NCBI RefSeq assembly: GCF_041381155.1
Contig: NC_091138.1
Location: 34,651,604 to 34,715,603, forward strand
DNA from: Argopecten irradians
Taxonomy: Eukaryota > Mollusca > Bivalvia > Pectinida > Pectinidae
Length of the DNA: 64,000 bases
Reading direction: 5' to 3'
The notes beneath the pieces are model-generated. The model was not told where the DNA came from, made no database searches, and worked only from the letters and a program-made list of their open reading frames with translations. Positions 22,798-34,870 of the stretch are shown here, piece by piece (the stretch's first letter is position 1; every line of letters begins with the position of its first letter). Made by a program: the position numbers and the translations under genes.

Positions 22798-24404
22798 CAA
22801 CAGGTACTAAATGGATACTCATTTCTGTGCGTCATTCATGATTTTAACAATACTCATATTATTAAGTTTACCGACCTTATATAGCATCATTTTACAGGAT
22901 ATCCGGGGAATACAAACTTCACATTAAAACACATCTGGTTAAAGGAATGATTAAGTAGCGTGGCAGGTTTTGTCTTGTGGAGCGAGTGATAACGGATGAG
23001 AGAGATGATTGTAATATAATGTACTCGTTTTTTCCCCTACATATACAATTGTTATATTTTAACGCATCCTTTCCAAGTCAGTCCGATATTTTGATGGATG
23101 AATGGAGAGAGTGGGAAGCGTTGTCTTCAGCTCAAAGATGCAGATTCTACGTTTTTGTTTCTTTTCTAAAGGCATCATTATCGCTATTACTTCAAGTTCA
23201 TAATCGGTTAAAGAGAGTGCGTCAAGTTGGGAAAATTTATGTCCAATCCCATTTGCCAATAATTTATAATTTATAACAATAAAAATATGTTTAAAAAATC
23301 GTTTAGGAGATTTATAGGATTTTGACTTTACTTTATAGCGGAAGAATTCCATCAAATGTTATTATTCATGCTACACGTACATGTACTATAATATTTTTTT
23401 TCCACATCTAAATGGTGTGATTCAATGAAAAAAGCCAGCTGATCAAGAAACATGCGTTTCTTCACATTCTTGTGAGATATTGGAACCCAAAGGGTACAAA
23501 ACTGAGCTTCAATTTCTTCTCCTAGTTATTGATGTAACGGCTAAGTTTTTTTAAGTTTCTTAAAACTCATAAACTAACTCGACAATACTACAACTCATGA
23601 GAGTGCCCGGGAAATACCCTGCGGATGTTGGCCACCATTTCAAATTGAAGATAGTTTGATGTATGTTGCCTGTTTATTGAGCAAGGGTTATGCGGGCTAG
23701 TTATTTATGTATCCTCTGTATTTCGTACATGTGGACGTTCCGTTATTTTTAATTCAGTGTGTAGACAGTAGACATTTTGTTGTACAAAGTATAAAGAGTA
23801 CATCTTCATTATTTCCAATCATATAAACTCATTCCATTCCCCTTTCCGATTTTAGCCTCACTAAGAATTTTTTTCTAAGAAAATGGATACAGGAATAGAG
23901 GACATTGTTTTCGTTAGAGTCCTCATGACACTCTCTTAGTCTCATTATTTTTCTTTTGAATTGAAATTCTGCTCCCATAAATCCTTCTTTCTTTTTCTCT
24001 GTTTCCTAATAACCTTTTTTTATTCTCCGTCATTTTTATGGCGTTTCAATTATCCAGAGGTGAAAATATTGATTATAACGTCAAACCCTCCTGTATTAGG
24101 ACCGTGTTTCATTTTTGTCGTAAACTTCTGAGGGTTCTGATGAAGTGAGACATCACATCAATGCTCTTTTCGCATTGTATATTAATAAATCAGTTAAGGG
24201 TCTTTATTGAGCAAATGGAATATACTGATTGAGAGAATATTAGATTATCAAAAATATGTTTACATATATTAAGGGTGTGGCGGTTTTTTTTATTGTTTTT
24301 TTAAGGGGTGGTATTGTATTCATATCATTATTTTATCTACTTGTGTCACCTGTAATATGGAAACCTAGCATTTGAACATTACACAAATATTTACTTTTTG
24401 TAGG
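22798..24404. other. Repeat-derived intergenic stretch
   Basis: No gene was supported. A diverged copy of the recurrent repeat (GACCGTGTTTCATTTTTGTCGTAAAC) lies at about 24040-24230. Related text (AAACTCATAAACTAACTC) occurs at 23567 and again near 24770 and 27970. Confidence 0.45.
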
Positions 24405-24410
24405 TTAATA

Positions 24411-24500
24411 CGAGGAATTGTTAAACCTGAGAAAGGTGATATTCCCCGAGGCCGACGGCCGAGGTAAATATAACATTTTAAAGGTTTACAATTCCTCGAA
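24411..24500. repeat. Imperfect hairpin
   Basis: CGAGGAATTGTTAAACCT near 24411 pairs with AGGTTTACAATTCCTCG ending near 24500, with CCGAGG-CCGACGG-CCGAGG at the centre. Confidence 0.75.
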
Positions 24501-25931
24501 TGTCAAAATGTCAATATCATCAGTATCTAACAGATCGCCGTTATATTTATTACCATTGGGGTGGTTAAACTGATTGCATGATCATTCCGTGAACTTGTAC
24601 CATCCCTGTTATACATTAGAATAAGATGCTTTTCACATCAGCATCTGATCAAAACGGAAATGTTCTGCATGGTGCTATATGGTACTGATAGTACGCATGA
24701 TTTAATTACGCTGCAGTTTCTTCTCTGAATTATTGCTGCCACTGTCAGGTTTTGAATTGCTTTAAACTAATAAACTAAATCGTTAGTATGACAGCGCTCG
24801 TGGTTACCATTAGATTTAGCTGGTATCCATTTCAAATCACTGATATTTTGATGTATACTGTATGCCCACTGAACATGATCTGGGTTGTTTCAAACAATGG
24901 AACAACGTGGGCGAGGGATTTATGTCTTCGTTATAGTCCGTACAAGGAGAGCGTTTCGTGATTTTTATTTCATTGATTTTATATGTAAATGATCGAAAAG
25001 TTTAAAAGGTCGATGTATACGTCTACCATCACTGCCAGTCACCGTCCCTCCTTTTGTAATGATCCATATATGCACTATCTTGCAGTCCAGGTCTGTAAGA
25101 GTTATCGCTGTCATCTTCTCTAATTTCTCTCATTTTTGAGTTAAATATTTGCTCAAATCTCACCCCTTTTTATTATTAAATTCGGTTATTCAGACATAAA
25201 AACTTTGATGACATTCTGTTTTCCATCATTCGGAGTTTGCATCGATTGCAAGGTCAACTGCTGTAGCCTAGAGGCCCTATTCATGATTCCTAGTGAAGAA
25301 GTACCACTAGGATTATGGGTAAGGTGTTTCGTTGTTCAGGGACACTTCAGCGGAAGTCTATGTGGCCAAAGGTAGTATTTGAAAAGCCGAACCAGGTTTG
25401 GCCTCGTTATTGTTTACAAATCAGATATCCTAGTGAATGTATCCAAAGATCATTTCCATTGATTAGAGGTGTAATTTTCCTGTGAAATAAAGAAAAAAAC
25501 AAAGTTCAATGTTTTTTAAAGGATTTTTTTACAATATATGCGTAATGACATGGTCAAATATCTGTTTCCACTCGCCATTATACTAATTCCGCTAACAATG
25601 ATCTTAAATCAACAACAAAATCAAAAGGAATGACAAACAGAAGTGTTTTGTCATCAGTTCATTGATAAAGCTGCGTTTATTTTTTTCAACAATCTAGACA
25701 AGAACGTATTACATTATTAATAACGCTCTCTTGTAACAATCATTTTATTGAAAATTCTACAAGATACAAACATCTTATGCCGAAATGTTTTCTTTAATCT
25801 CATATTGATGATTCTGAATTAGTGCAAATAATATGAAATAAGTGTCTCATTTTGTTCTTTAAAGCACTTTGAGATATTCAAATATGTAACTGATTTTTTC
25901 CAAATTTCTTTTGATAGATTTCAATATGTTT
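24501..25931. other. Intergenic stretch without recognised gene
   Basis: This holds further diverged copies of the local repeat family (near 24770-24890) and a short direct repeat ATTCCTAGTGAAGAAGTACC / CACTAGGAT near 25287. No coding sequence was recognised. Confidence 0.4.
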
Positions 25932-26480
25932 CTAAATGTTAGTAAGTTCACCTTTCATTAATGTCCCCGTGATATGACTTTTCTTCTGTTTCGTGCGTCG
26001 CCGTATCACCGAGTCCAGCTCATCTTCTGACAGGTTTTCAATGGTTTCTATTAGTGGATCCGCATCCTTTTTTCTTTGTGTATTTTCACAAGTTGATAAA
26101 GTTGGTAAAGTGATAAATGTTCCTCTTTCCCCCTCCCAAGCGGTTGGAATTTTCCTTTTCGGGGCTTTGGCTGAGTATGTGTGATATTGGAATCAGGTTG
26201 ACAATATGGACAGTCATTTTGCGTATGTTGCATAAATTCTGTAATTTCCATTGATGTTGAAATTGATTCATTCCTGCTTGTTGATGCGCGGTATCGGTAA
26301 AACACAGATTCATGAGCCCCGCATATATTTGGAGGGTGTTGGGAATCATTGTCAGCTTCAAGATCAATCCTATATATGGCTTTAATATCAGATATGAATC
26401 ACTTTTTTTGGTACAGGTTTAACAGCAGTTTCTCCACAAATCCTGCATACGTTACCCAACCTTTCTTTGTTAAGTTCCAT
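25932..26480 (-). pseudogene. Zinc-finger-like ORF with two frameshifts
   Basis: Read on the minus strand from ATG at 26480, the frame starts MELNKERLGNVCRICGET, with a C-x2-C pair. It stops shortly after an A-run near 26405, but continues in the next frame from about 26386 with DIKAIYRIDLEADNDS, HPPNIC and later CPYC. A second shift near 26070, in another A-run, leads to an open tail rich in acidic and basic residues (LSEDELDSVIRRR) ending at TAG 25932-25934. The spacing Cx2C ... HPPxxC ... CxxC resembles N-terminal zinc-binding modules of ZAD or RAG1-like type in invertebrate proteins. That is inference. Both breaks sit in homopolymers, so this is either a young pseudogene or a real exon with sequence errors. 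Confidence 0.55.
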
Positions 26481-26699
26481 TGTTTCAAGTAATTCCTAAC
26501 CTACGAAACAGAAATATGCAACATCATCTAGACGTCTTTTAACACAAAAACCTATTACCAGCGAGGATGGCCATCATATCTTTGTTTAAGCTATTGATAT
26601 GTTATTCATGCAATGACCTACACACCTCACAGTTATATATGAGTAATCTGTGACCAGCATGGAGTGGCTTAAAATAAACATTTATCTGTGTAGCAAGAA

Positions 26700-27130
26700 C
26701 ATTACAATTAATGATTCCTGATTCCAAAAGATATAAAAATTCATAACTTCCAAAAGTTATATAGAACCGTAAGTTTTATAGAACCGTAAGTTTTCCAAAC
26801 CAAAAGTTATGGAAATCCATAACTTACAAAAGTTAAACTTTTCCAAACCAAAAGTTATGGAAATCCACAACTTATAAAAGTTAAACTTTTCCAAACCAAA
26901 AGTTACGGAAATCCACAGCTAATGAAATCTAAAAAGTAATGAATCCAACTTAGTAATGTAAAGCCATAACTTTTCCAAACCAAAAGTTAAGGTGGTCAGC
27001 AAAGAGTAGCTTAACCTTACAATTAATCATTCCTGATAGCAAAAGTTACGGAAATCCGCAACTTTCAAAGGTTGTATAAAACATTAACTTTTCCAATCCA
27101 TAACATTTGGAGACAACATGTGGTCAGAGT
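26700..27130. repeat. Palindromic tandem repeat, 48-bp unit
   Basis: TTTTCCAAACCAAAAGTTA recurs at 26791, 26839 and 26887 (period 48), with looser copies on both sides to about 27130. Each unit contains the short palindrome AGTTATGGAAATCCATAACT. Confidence 0.82.
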
Positions 27131-28258
27131 AACGGATTTCTAAAAAAACCCATACCTAATATCTTTTTTCAAAAGCACAATTATTACACCAATGTATACA
27201 TAACATCTCGTTTAATCAGCTGATACCAATTACAGAGAGTAGGCAAGAGGTACATTTGAAATAAACAGTCTAAAGATACCTTCTGTAATGATCTTTGTCA
27301 TAAGGTTGCTTAAATTCAGGGGAGGGGGCATTACTAGCAATTTTACTAAGGGAGGTATTATTATTTGATTCAGTAAGCTTAGAAACTATAACAAGTACCG
27401 ACTTTTGCTAAAAGAAGAAAGTTATGGCCAGTCATAACTTTAAAAGGGTACGGTTTACCATAAACTGCGGACTGTTTAACACCATATATAAGATATATAT
27501 AAAGAATACATGGGCAGTGTCTTAACATAAAAGTTGTATGTATTTTGGCTAGGGTTAAGTAAAGACAAAAGTGGCATGTCTCATAAATACATTGTATGTC
27601 CGACTTTCAAACAATGGATCAACCATCGATGGAATCGGCGCACGTGAAAAAATACTGATGTTTTCCGTCAGTGCCGAATACAGCAAAAACATATGTGAAC
27701 TGTTAATACCAATGCTGGTTGTAGGATAAAAGATTTTATTAGATTTACTAACGGATTTATTTACCAACCTGTTACATGTATGATAAAATAAGTTTCATAA
27801 GCGTGATGAATATGACGTTATTTAATGATGTCGTGCTACAATGGTAAACCGCTGATAAGAAATGTTGTATCTCTGTACTTTTTTGTGATATTGATTTTAC
27901 GGATGATACAAATTGAGCTATAAATTTTGCACTGAGGTATTGATTTGACGGTCATTTGTAAGTGTCTAAAAACTCATAAACTAGATCGGTGGCTTGACAA
28001 GGCGCATGTTTACCCCGGGAATTAGGTGGCCTCGATCCGTTGAAAATCATAGATGTTCTGACATATGTAGCGTGTTATTGAGTATGATGTTTTGTGTCAA
28101 GCGGTTGCAAAATATGAAAAGTTATTTATGTTCCATACTTTTGGGACGTTTTGCGTTTTTTTTTATTTTGGTGATTTGGCGGCGAACATTTCATCTGCAA
28201 AGATTTCAAACTGTCGTTATATAACATCAGTTATCAAAAGTGTATGTTCTGATTACGT
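27131..28258. other. Intergenic sequence left of the tandem duplication
   Basis: No gene was recognised. It ends at GATTACGT just before the shared CAA (28259-28261) where the 15-kb duplication starts. Confidence 0.4.
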
Positions 28259-28867
28259 CAAACTTTCGTGTTTTAAATACCGTGCGTGTCGCGTTTCCCT
28301 TGGAAGAGTTCAGTGTTCCATTTAAGTGAGGAATTACAGGATTTATCCATTTCCATTTTATATCAACAACTAATACGTCTGTTTTTGATGAAAAGGTGTC
28401 AATTTAGCAAGTGTATTATAATGGTTTGAATATTTGATGATTACAAATCTGTCAAAACATATCAATTAGATTTAGTTTCCAACAAGAAAACGAAATTCAA
28501 TATAAAAACGCATTCATGCACAGTCACATTTGTTGAAGGATTAGTGAAACGTAACAAAGGCATATATTGGAAATCGTGACACCACAAAAATCAACTGAAC
28601 AAAAACTATGATTTTCCACATTTAATGAGGTGAAGTTCATTGATTACCCTAATGTTACATATTCAGTTACAATTTCTTAAAATAGACAAAATCGACAGCA
28701 TCAATTGCATGTGGTTAGTCGGGGAATCAGTTGATCTCTAATTCAAATCCCAAATAATTTCATAAATGTTGCACACTATAGAGTGTGATGTGCTGTTTCG
28801 AGTGGTTGTGGTGAGCGAGCTTTTACTCCTTCCTAGATGTACCTTTCGTTTTCATAACGGGACTGCG

Positions 28868-29022
28868 TTTGTTTGTTTGTTTGTTTGATTATTTCAACGT
28901 CCAGCAAGGGCCATGTAAGGACGGCCTCCAATGTATGCAGTTTGTAGCGTGTGTGAAGTGCGAGGTGCGTGTTTTGGGACTGCGTAAGACGTATTTTATT
29001 TGTCGTTGTGGCATGGGCAGCA
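28868..29022 (-). repeat. SINE-like fragment (unit A)
   Basis: This is the 3' part of the family at 22271-22797 in reverse: a GTTT run, then AACGTCCAGCAAGGGCC and GGACGGCCTCCAATGTATGC. It has an exact positional partner in unit B at 43980-44142. Confidence 0.8.
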
Positions 29023-29274
29023 TAAATTAACAACAGCGAAAATTTAAATTACTAAATCAACTACATCACATGCACGTTTAAGATTGGTTATTTAAGAAAT
29101 ATCGGTATTAACCTCTAATCATTACTGTTCTGGTGTTGGGCCTCACTGTAGCATGAAGAGACCAAGTGAACATGTTCCATGTAGCATCCTCGGGACAGAC
29201 CATTTGTATGATTAACTTCCTTTGGAGTTAAATTTCTGTTTCTAGATCTTCTCCAGTTTTTTATTTCTCAAATT

Positions 29275-29480
29275 TTCATGATTTTAGCCCTTTCAATCAT
29301 CTAAAGTTGTTGATATTGATTACAATGTCAAAAAATCGTGTTTTTCAAACCGTGTCTCATTTCCTTCGTAAACGTTCAGGGATTCTAATGAGGTAGGCCA
29401 TTACAACATTGCTTAATTTCCATTTCATATTGACAAATAATACGTCAATGTTTTTGGCCTAAAGGTCTTTGACACATTGT
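29275..29480 (+). repeat. Recurrent interspersed repeat, copy in unit A
   Basis: This carries the signature ACCGTGTCTCATTTCC-TTCGTAAACG-TTCAGGGATTC. The same signature occurs at 20323, 22014, 24103, 32980, 44457 and 47452. Family and origin are unknown. Confidence 0.7.
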
Positions 29481-30177
29481 GGGGTGTGCTCCATGAGAAC
29501 AATTTGGTGAAGGTTACAAATTTTGAAGAAAAAAAATATCGTTGCAATTCCGAAAGAAATGACAGAATTTGATATTATGCCTGTTAAATATCTTAAGTCG
29601 ATTTAAATTAATGGCCCTCATTGCAGACGAAATGAAGGAAAACAAAAAGCCTAGCGACTCAATTAGTGATATCATTTTTGTGCTTTTCTAGCCCTTTCAT
29701 ACAAGTATACGCTGTAGATTTATGGGCAATGACTAACATGGATAATATATCTTATATGAAGAATTTTCAGATTATGTCATTGTTAAAGGTTGGAAATTTT
29801 GTGGTTATCGTTTTTCTTTGCCTGGAGCCATGTTACCTTTAATTTTACAATAATGTCGGTCTATGTGGCGAGATATCATCTTTATTTGGAATCAAAGAGT
29901 CTTGACTGAAAAGGAAGTATACTCGCCCATCCATCCAATGTATAAAGGTATATGTATATTTTTATGTATGTGTATACTGATATCAGCAGATAAAAATACC
30001 CGTTGATATCGATTCCTCAATTATGGACAAAACCAACACAATGCAATCATACAATATGTATAACCATACAATATGTATAATCATTAACAATACTGTACAA
30101 TCATAAAATATGTACCAATCCCAGAACAATTTGAACAATTTTTTCATAACCATACAATATGTACAATCATACATGAT

Positions 30178-30745
30178 AAAAGTTAATTTTTTTTCACAAT
30201 AGTATACCTTTTTTCCTAGAGTCATAGCCACGCATCAGTCCTCCGATAATCCATAATACACACATACCATGCAAAAGCACATAAACGAATATAGTCAAAC
30301 CAATATTTTAATCCAAAATTACACCGGTCGCTTTCTGACTTGTGACATCGAAAGCAACGTTCTAGTTGAAGAGCGATTAGAGTGACTTCCCCTGCAATGT
30401 CATTCAAAATGTGGTTTAGTCCAGAGGTATTCCGATACGTTTTAATATTCAAATTTTCCGCGAAAACAAACGTATCGGAATATGCTCTGATTAAACCCAT
30501 TTGTGAATTACACATGCAGGGGAAGTCACTCTAGTCCGCTCTTTACTAGGACGTTTGCTTTTGGATGTCACAAGTCAGAAAGCGCCGGTAATTTTTTGGA
30601 TTAAAATATTGCGTTTGACTATATAGACATTTATATGCTTTTTGCATGGTATGTGTGTGATTATGGATTATCCGGGAGGACTGAATGCGTGACTATGACT
30701 CCTAGGACAAAAAGGTATACTATTATGTGAAAAAAATAACTTTAA
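30178..30745. mobile_element. Foldback element present only in unit A
   Basis: The left arm from about 30178 (AAAAGTTAATTTTTTTTC, then AGTATACC) pairs over about 240 bp with the right arm ending near 30745 (GGTATACTATT, then GAAAAAAATAACTTT). The interior pair ATTCCGATACGTTT / AAACGTATCGGAAT lies near 30428-30481. The corresponding stretch of unit B lacks it. Tandem ATACAATATGTA units precede it (about 30045-30175). Confidence 0.8.
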
Positions 30746-32460
30746 TCGAGGTGAGGGTACAAAAATTCCAATATGGCGACTGTCGTCCGCCTTCTCTGTT
30801 TTATAGTAAATATCCCGATTTTTTTTAATATTTTTTTCAAATCTGGTATTTTTGGAAAAAAAATCAGATGACTGTCATATATACTCCATCAGTCCATCCA
30901 CCCAAATACAAAAATGAATGACAACATTCATTTTCCTTGAGTTGGCCCCCTGTGGCTCATTGGAATAAAAAATATCCACATGTAACGAAGAAACATAATC
31001 TTTCACATGCTGAAGTACACGCTTAATCATATTATCATCATTAACAACATTTACCAACCGCTACATAAGTTTTGGTCTCCATTTGAAATCGTAAATACAT
31101 TGGAGTCAAAAGGTGAAAAATACTTACATACAAAAAACATCCTCTCACCTGCTGATGTGCACCATATTGTCAGTCATTAACTACATTTAGCATTACCCCT
31201 CACTAGATATTTTTTACGTATGAAGATAATTGTTAAATTACGGAATGCGGGTGATGTTTCTACCCATCTGTGCCACTACGATGGTCATTAATTCTTACTG
31301 GTTTCCATAACTATATGTTGTCATTCTACCCTTGCCTCTCATGTATCAGCATTCCTTCTTCCAGAAGAATATCGTCCCTTCTGCGCTTCCCTTCATGTTA
31401 ACGATATGTTGTGACAAACTGCTTTTTACATCCTCTTCCAGCCCCGCCAGTGAGTACTTCTATCATAGGATCCCCCGCACCTTGTCGTCCCAACTGTGAG
31501 CTCTTATACTTTGGTACAAAGCAGCCCTCAGCCTTTTTCCAACAAAAAATCTACAGTATTCCTCCTTTCTGTCCGATTGCATCAATATACTGGACCATTC
31601 ATATAGTTTCATCTTCCATACAGAGAAGAATATCGTCCTTCTAGATTCCTTATAAGTGGATTTACATCCCCGATCCGGGCTCCCGGGTACTGATCCAACA
31701 AAAATCTGGTTTCCTTTCTCCATTAACTTTGATTACACTCTTGGACCAGTTCTTGTAGACCTTATAAGGGATTCCATGGGCCCTGGTTCCTTTCCGTAAC
31801 AACCCTAGTTCATGCGGCACTTTTTCTATACTTTCACGTGGACCTAATGGTCTCCCCTGCTGTTCGTCTCCGTGTGTTTCTGATAGCTGTATCTGTACCT
31901 CTTCTCTAGAACTTTTCAGTGACCCTGACTTATGGATTCTTCCTGTGTTGATTTGGTAAGTCTGTATGGGTTTGCTATGAACCTAACCCTCTTTTTCCCC
32001 TCTATTAACTAGCTTTCCGTATTCTCTCCGTTCTTTGGTGGTTGTTCCTAGGATGTTGGTATATGTTGTTGAAACAGCTGATACAAGTAATGTTTTTTTT
32101 CTGTCGGTCTTGTGTAATATTGATATATTGATAAACCGAATGGCATATATTTTTTTTTTGATTTAGGTTTCTTTAGGATTGAATACATAGGGCATTCGTT
32201 GGTCTCCATAAGAAATCGTATGTATTTTGTATTGTGTCAAATGCTTGAAGACGTGGGCGAGCACGTGACTGTTTAGAACGCATTTATTTTACCAGTGCGG
32301 CAGGTTCAGCATTTGACAGTCAAAGGGTGAAAAATACCTACATATAAGAAAATCCTTCTTAAATATTAAAATAAACTTTCTGACGTCGTTTGTATAAATG
32401 AGTATGGACGACATGGACTGTATATAGAGGCACGTATAGTACCTATGTGCCTGCGTTCAG
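30746..32460. other. Unit A sequence partly rearranged relative to unit B
   Basis: Parts match 45740-46926, but a segment of about 350 bp near 31480-31830 is absent from B, and 30746-30960 is replaced in B by unrelated sequence (45560-45740). No gene was recognised. Confidence 0.5.
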
Positions 32461-32812
32461 AAGATGCTCCACCGCCGACAAATGGTATTTTTTTCACTAT
32501 TACAAAACATTCAAACGATTTAGTATTTTTTCCTTCAGTTACAAAAGTTACTTACTTTACACCATTACCACCAATGAAAAGTTGAGCTTCTAATTTTACT
32601 TTAAAGTTTTAAAAATGAAAAGGAAGATTTAATTGCATCCCGAAAAAATCCTGTGTCACTATAACCTATAGTATGAAATACTGATTTGCACCAAAGGCAA
32701 ATGAATTATTTTTTATTATAGTTTTTGTGTTAATAAATATATATACGATTGATTACCAATTATTTTTCAAATGATGAATGTCATTTATGCTCTGTCGGCG
32801 GTGGAGCATCTT
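32461..32812. mobile_element. MITE with TTAA-type target (unit A copy)
   Basis: The terminal inverted repeats AAGATGCTCCACCGCCGAC and GTCGGCGGTGGAGCATCTT define a 352-bp element without coding capacity. The right side is followed by TTAA. Related copies lie at 46927-47282, 60059-60432 and, truncated, 13148-13345. Confidence 0.88.
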
Positions 32813-32911
32813 TAAGAAAAGCCTTTCATTACCAATCATTAACTACATTTAGATAGATTAACGACAGCAACAAACCATACCGGAACTATAACCTAACTTT
32901 CTCGCTCTTCA

Positions 32912-33080
32912 TGATTTTAGCCGTTTTAATCATCTAAAGTTTTTGATATTGATTACAATGTCAAAGACTCGTGCTTCTAAAACCGTGTCTCATTTCCTTC
33001 GTAAATGTTCAGTGATTCTAATGAGATGGGCAACATTGCTTAATTTCCATATTATATTGACAATGATTATCAGTTTCTTA
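32912..33080 (+). repeat. Recurrent interspersed repeat, second copy in unit A
   Basis: This has the same signature as 29275-29480 (ACCGTGTCTCATTTCC, TTCGTAAATGTTCAG) and its unit B partner is at 47374-47540. Confidence 0.7.
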
Positions 33081-33345
33081 GCCCTTTGTTATGTTTTTTT
33101 TTTTTTTAAATTTATTTTGCGTCCTTTTGATTTTCTAAAACCTACAAGCTAACAAGGCGAACAAATGCACACCCAAAAAAAACCCACAAATTTTTCCTAA
33201 TGCTTCTTCGGCATTGGTCTAATTGATGCATGCATTTCTTCAAAATAATTAAGTTACTTTAATGCTTTTGATCAAAAGAGGGTTCTTGATATAGATTTTT
33301 GGGAATGGTAGGAAGCATGGCTTTCCCCTGTTGCACACTTCCTAA

Positions 33346-33402
33346 TAGTCCGCTAAACCTGCCTATATTTTTAGGTTTTTTTAATTATTATTTTTTTTTT
33401 GC

Positions 33403-33438
<36 letters not shown>

Positions 33439-33481
33439 GGGAAAAAAAAAGCCTAATAATATAGGCAGGTTTAGCGGACTA
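33346..33481. mobile_element. Hairpin MITE with 9-bp target duplication, unit A only
   Basis: The termini TAGTCCGCTAAACCTGCC and GGCAGGTTTAGCGGACTA surround a TA microsatellite (about 33403-33436). ACTTCCTAA flanks both sides (33337-33345 and 33482-33490). Unit B has a single, similar site near 47798-47806 and no element, so the insertion is later than the duplication, or was lost from B. A 9-bp duplication fits Mutator-like elements. Confidence 0.88.
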
Positions 33482-33965
33482 ACTTCCTAAAACTGTTTAT
33501 GTTCCGGCTCCTTGTGTTCCTACCAGTATGCGGACGAAAATCTGAAGAAAAAGCAACCTATGGCCTTGTCTACCCTCGTTAAACCAGTCTCAGTCGATAT
33601 TTTCAAGAAATAATTGCTGTACAAAACGCACGTAAGGTCATCCGAGCATTGAAATAAAAACGGGTGAAATTGATTTCACGTAAAAGCCTGCATGTTTGTA
33701 ACAAGAGAGAAAGGGTAGAAGATGGGAAATTAGCTGCAATGTTGTCATAAAGACTTCTACAGTGATACCTTTAAAAGTATCGTAGGTCAAGCTAGTTAAC
33801 GTTACCAACATTGATTGGTGGGGCTGAATACCTTTACCGTTGTGTAACAAAAGTCAGAGGGGCTTGCAGATATCCAGTAGCCCTATACCGTTATATATTC
33901 TTTACAACAACTTTTATATATACTGTATAAATATGATCTGCAAGCGCCTGTGACAAAAATCACAG

Positions 33966-34087
33966 GGTCCTTCAGCTCGTACTGATCGTAACCCTTGGAT
34001 AGCGGAGTTTGTAGATGCTATGAAATCTAGGTTGGACGCAGATGACGCTTAAATCCTTGGTTCCTTCTAATCGAATGCGTATTAAAT
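33966..34087 (+). pseudogene. Possible exon, broken copy in unit A
   Basis: This is the counterpart of 48263-48383. The AG acceptor and GT donor are kept, but the change to GACGCTTAAATCC introduces a stop. Confidence 0.3.
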
Positions 34088-34551
34088 GTAAGCGTATATA
34101 TCTGCACCATTAAAGTTGTCCAATCCAAAGGAACCTAAAAGGAATGGAACATGAATTACAATGTTGATTCTAAACAGAAACGTGTTTACAGGTTTTTTGT
34201 TCTAACCTATGAGAACTACAACTAATCTATCTAAATCTATACTACAGGCCACTACAATATTGTTGTGCTATAAGGTAGTGATACGGCAACAATAGTGACC
34301 AATAACCGTTTTTGTCCAAAGATTTAAGTTTGAAGATACTAAATGAAAGCCTGGACATCCGTTTTTAAAATATACAATCTCCATCATTCAACATGCGTCT
34401 GCATCTAGTTTTGGAAAAATAAAATATCCTACCCTATTTTAGTTTTATCAAACCAGAAGCAGAACGCCTGTGATAATTCTGACTTTTCAAAATTTGGATA
34501 TTAATTTTTATCTGATAAACGCTATTGTTTATGATAAATAACAATGAGTCT

Positions 34552-34870
34552 ATCCTAGATACTCCCGGGTTTACTATCACTGACGTTATATCCACTCCTA
34601 TTTCATGAAGTAAAACTGGAGGCAACAGAAGACACCGGTTATTTGATCCTTTGTTGTACATCAAAAGAATCGTATAACGGTACATTGTGGTTGACAGTGT
34701 GTTGAAGTTGGGCGTCGACTCGCTTCTCTCTGTAATCTTCAAAGGAAGTCTCTGCAGGCTTGTAATTGTTCAGTTTTTTCCTCCTGAAATGCCTCCAGTT
34801 TTAGTAGTCTGTGAGATAGGCCAGGGGTGGATATAACGTCAGTGATAGTAACCCATGGAGTATCGAGAAC
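34552..34870. mobile_element. MITE family M2, unit A copy 1
   Basis: TACTCCCGGGTTTACTATC near 34560 is inverted at GATAGTAACCCATGGAGTA near 34843. Between them are a TTATATCCACTCC block and its inverse. The same family recurs in the introns of the beta-lactamase-like gene. Confidence 0.75.

Noticed and set aside
26700..27130. CRISPR-like array
   Set aside because: Units are contiguous without unique spacers, and the genome is animal.
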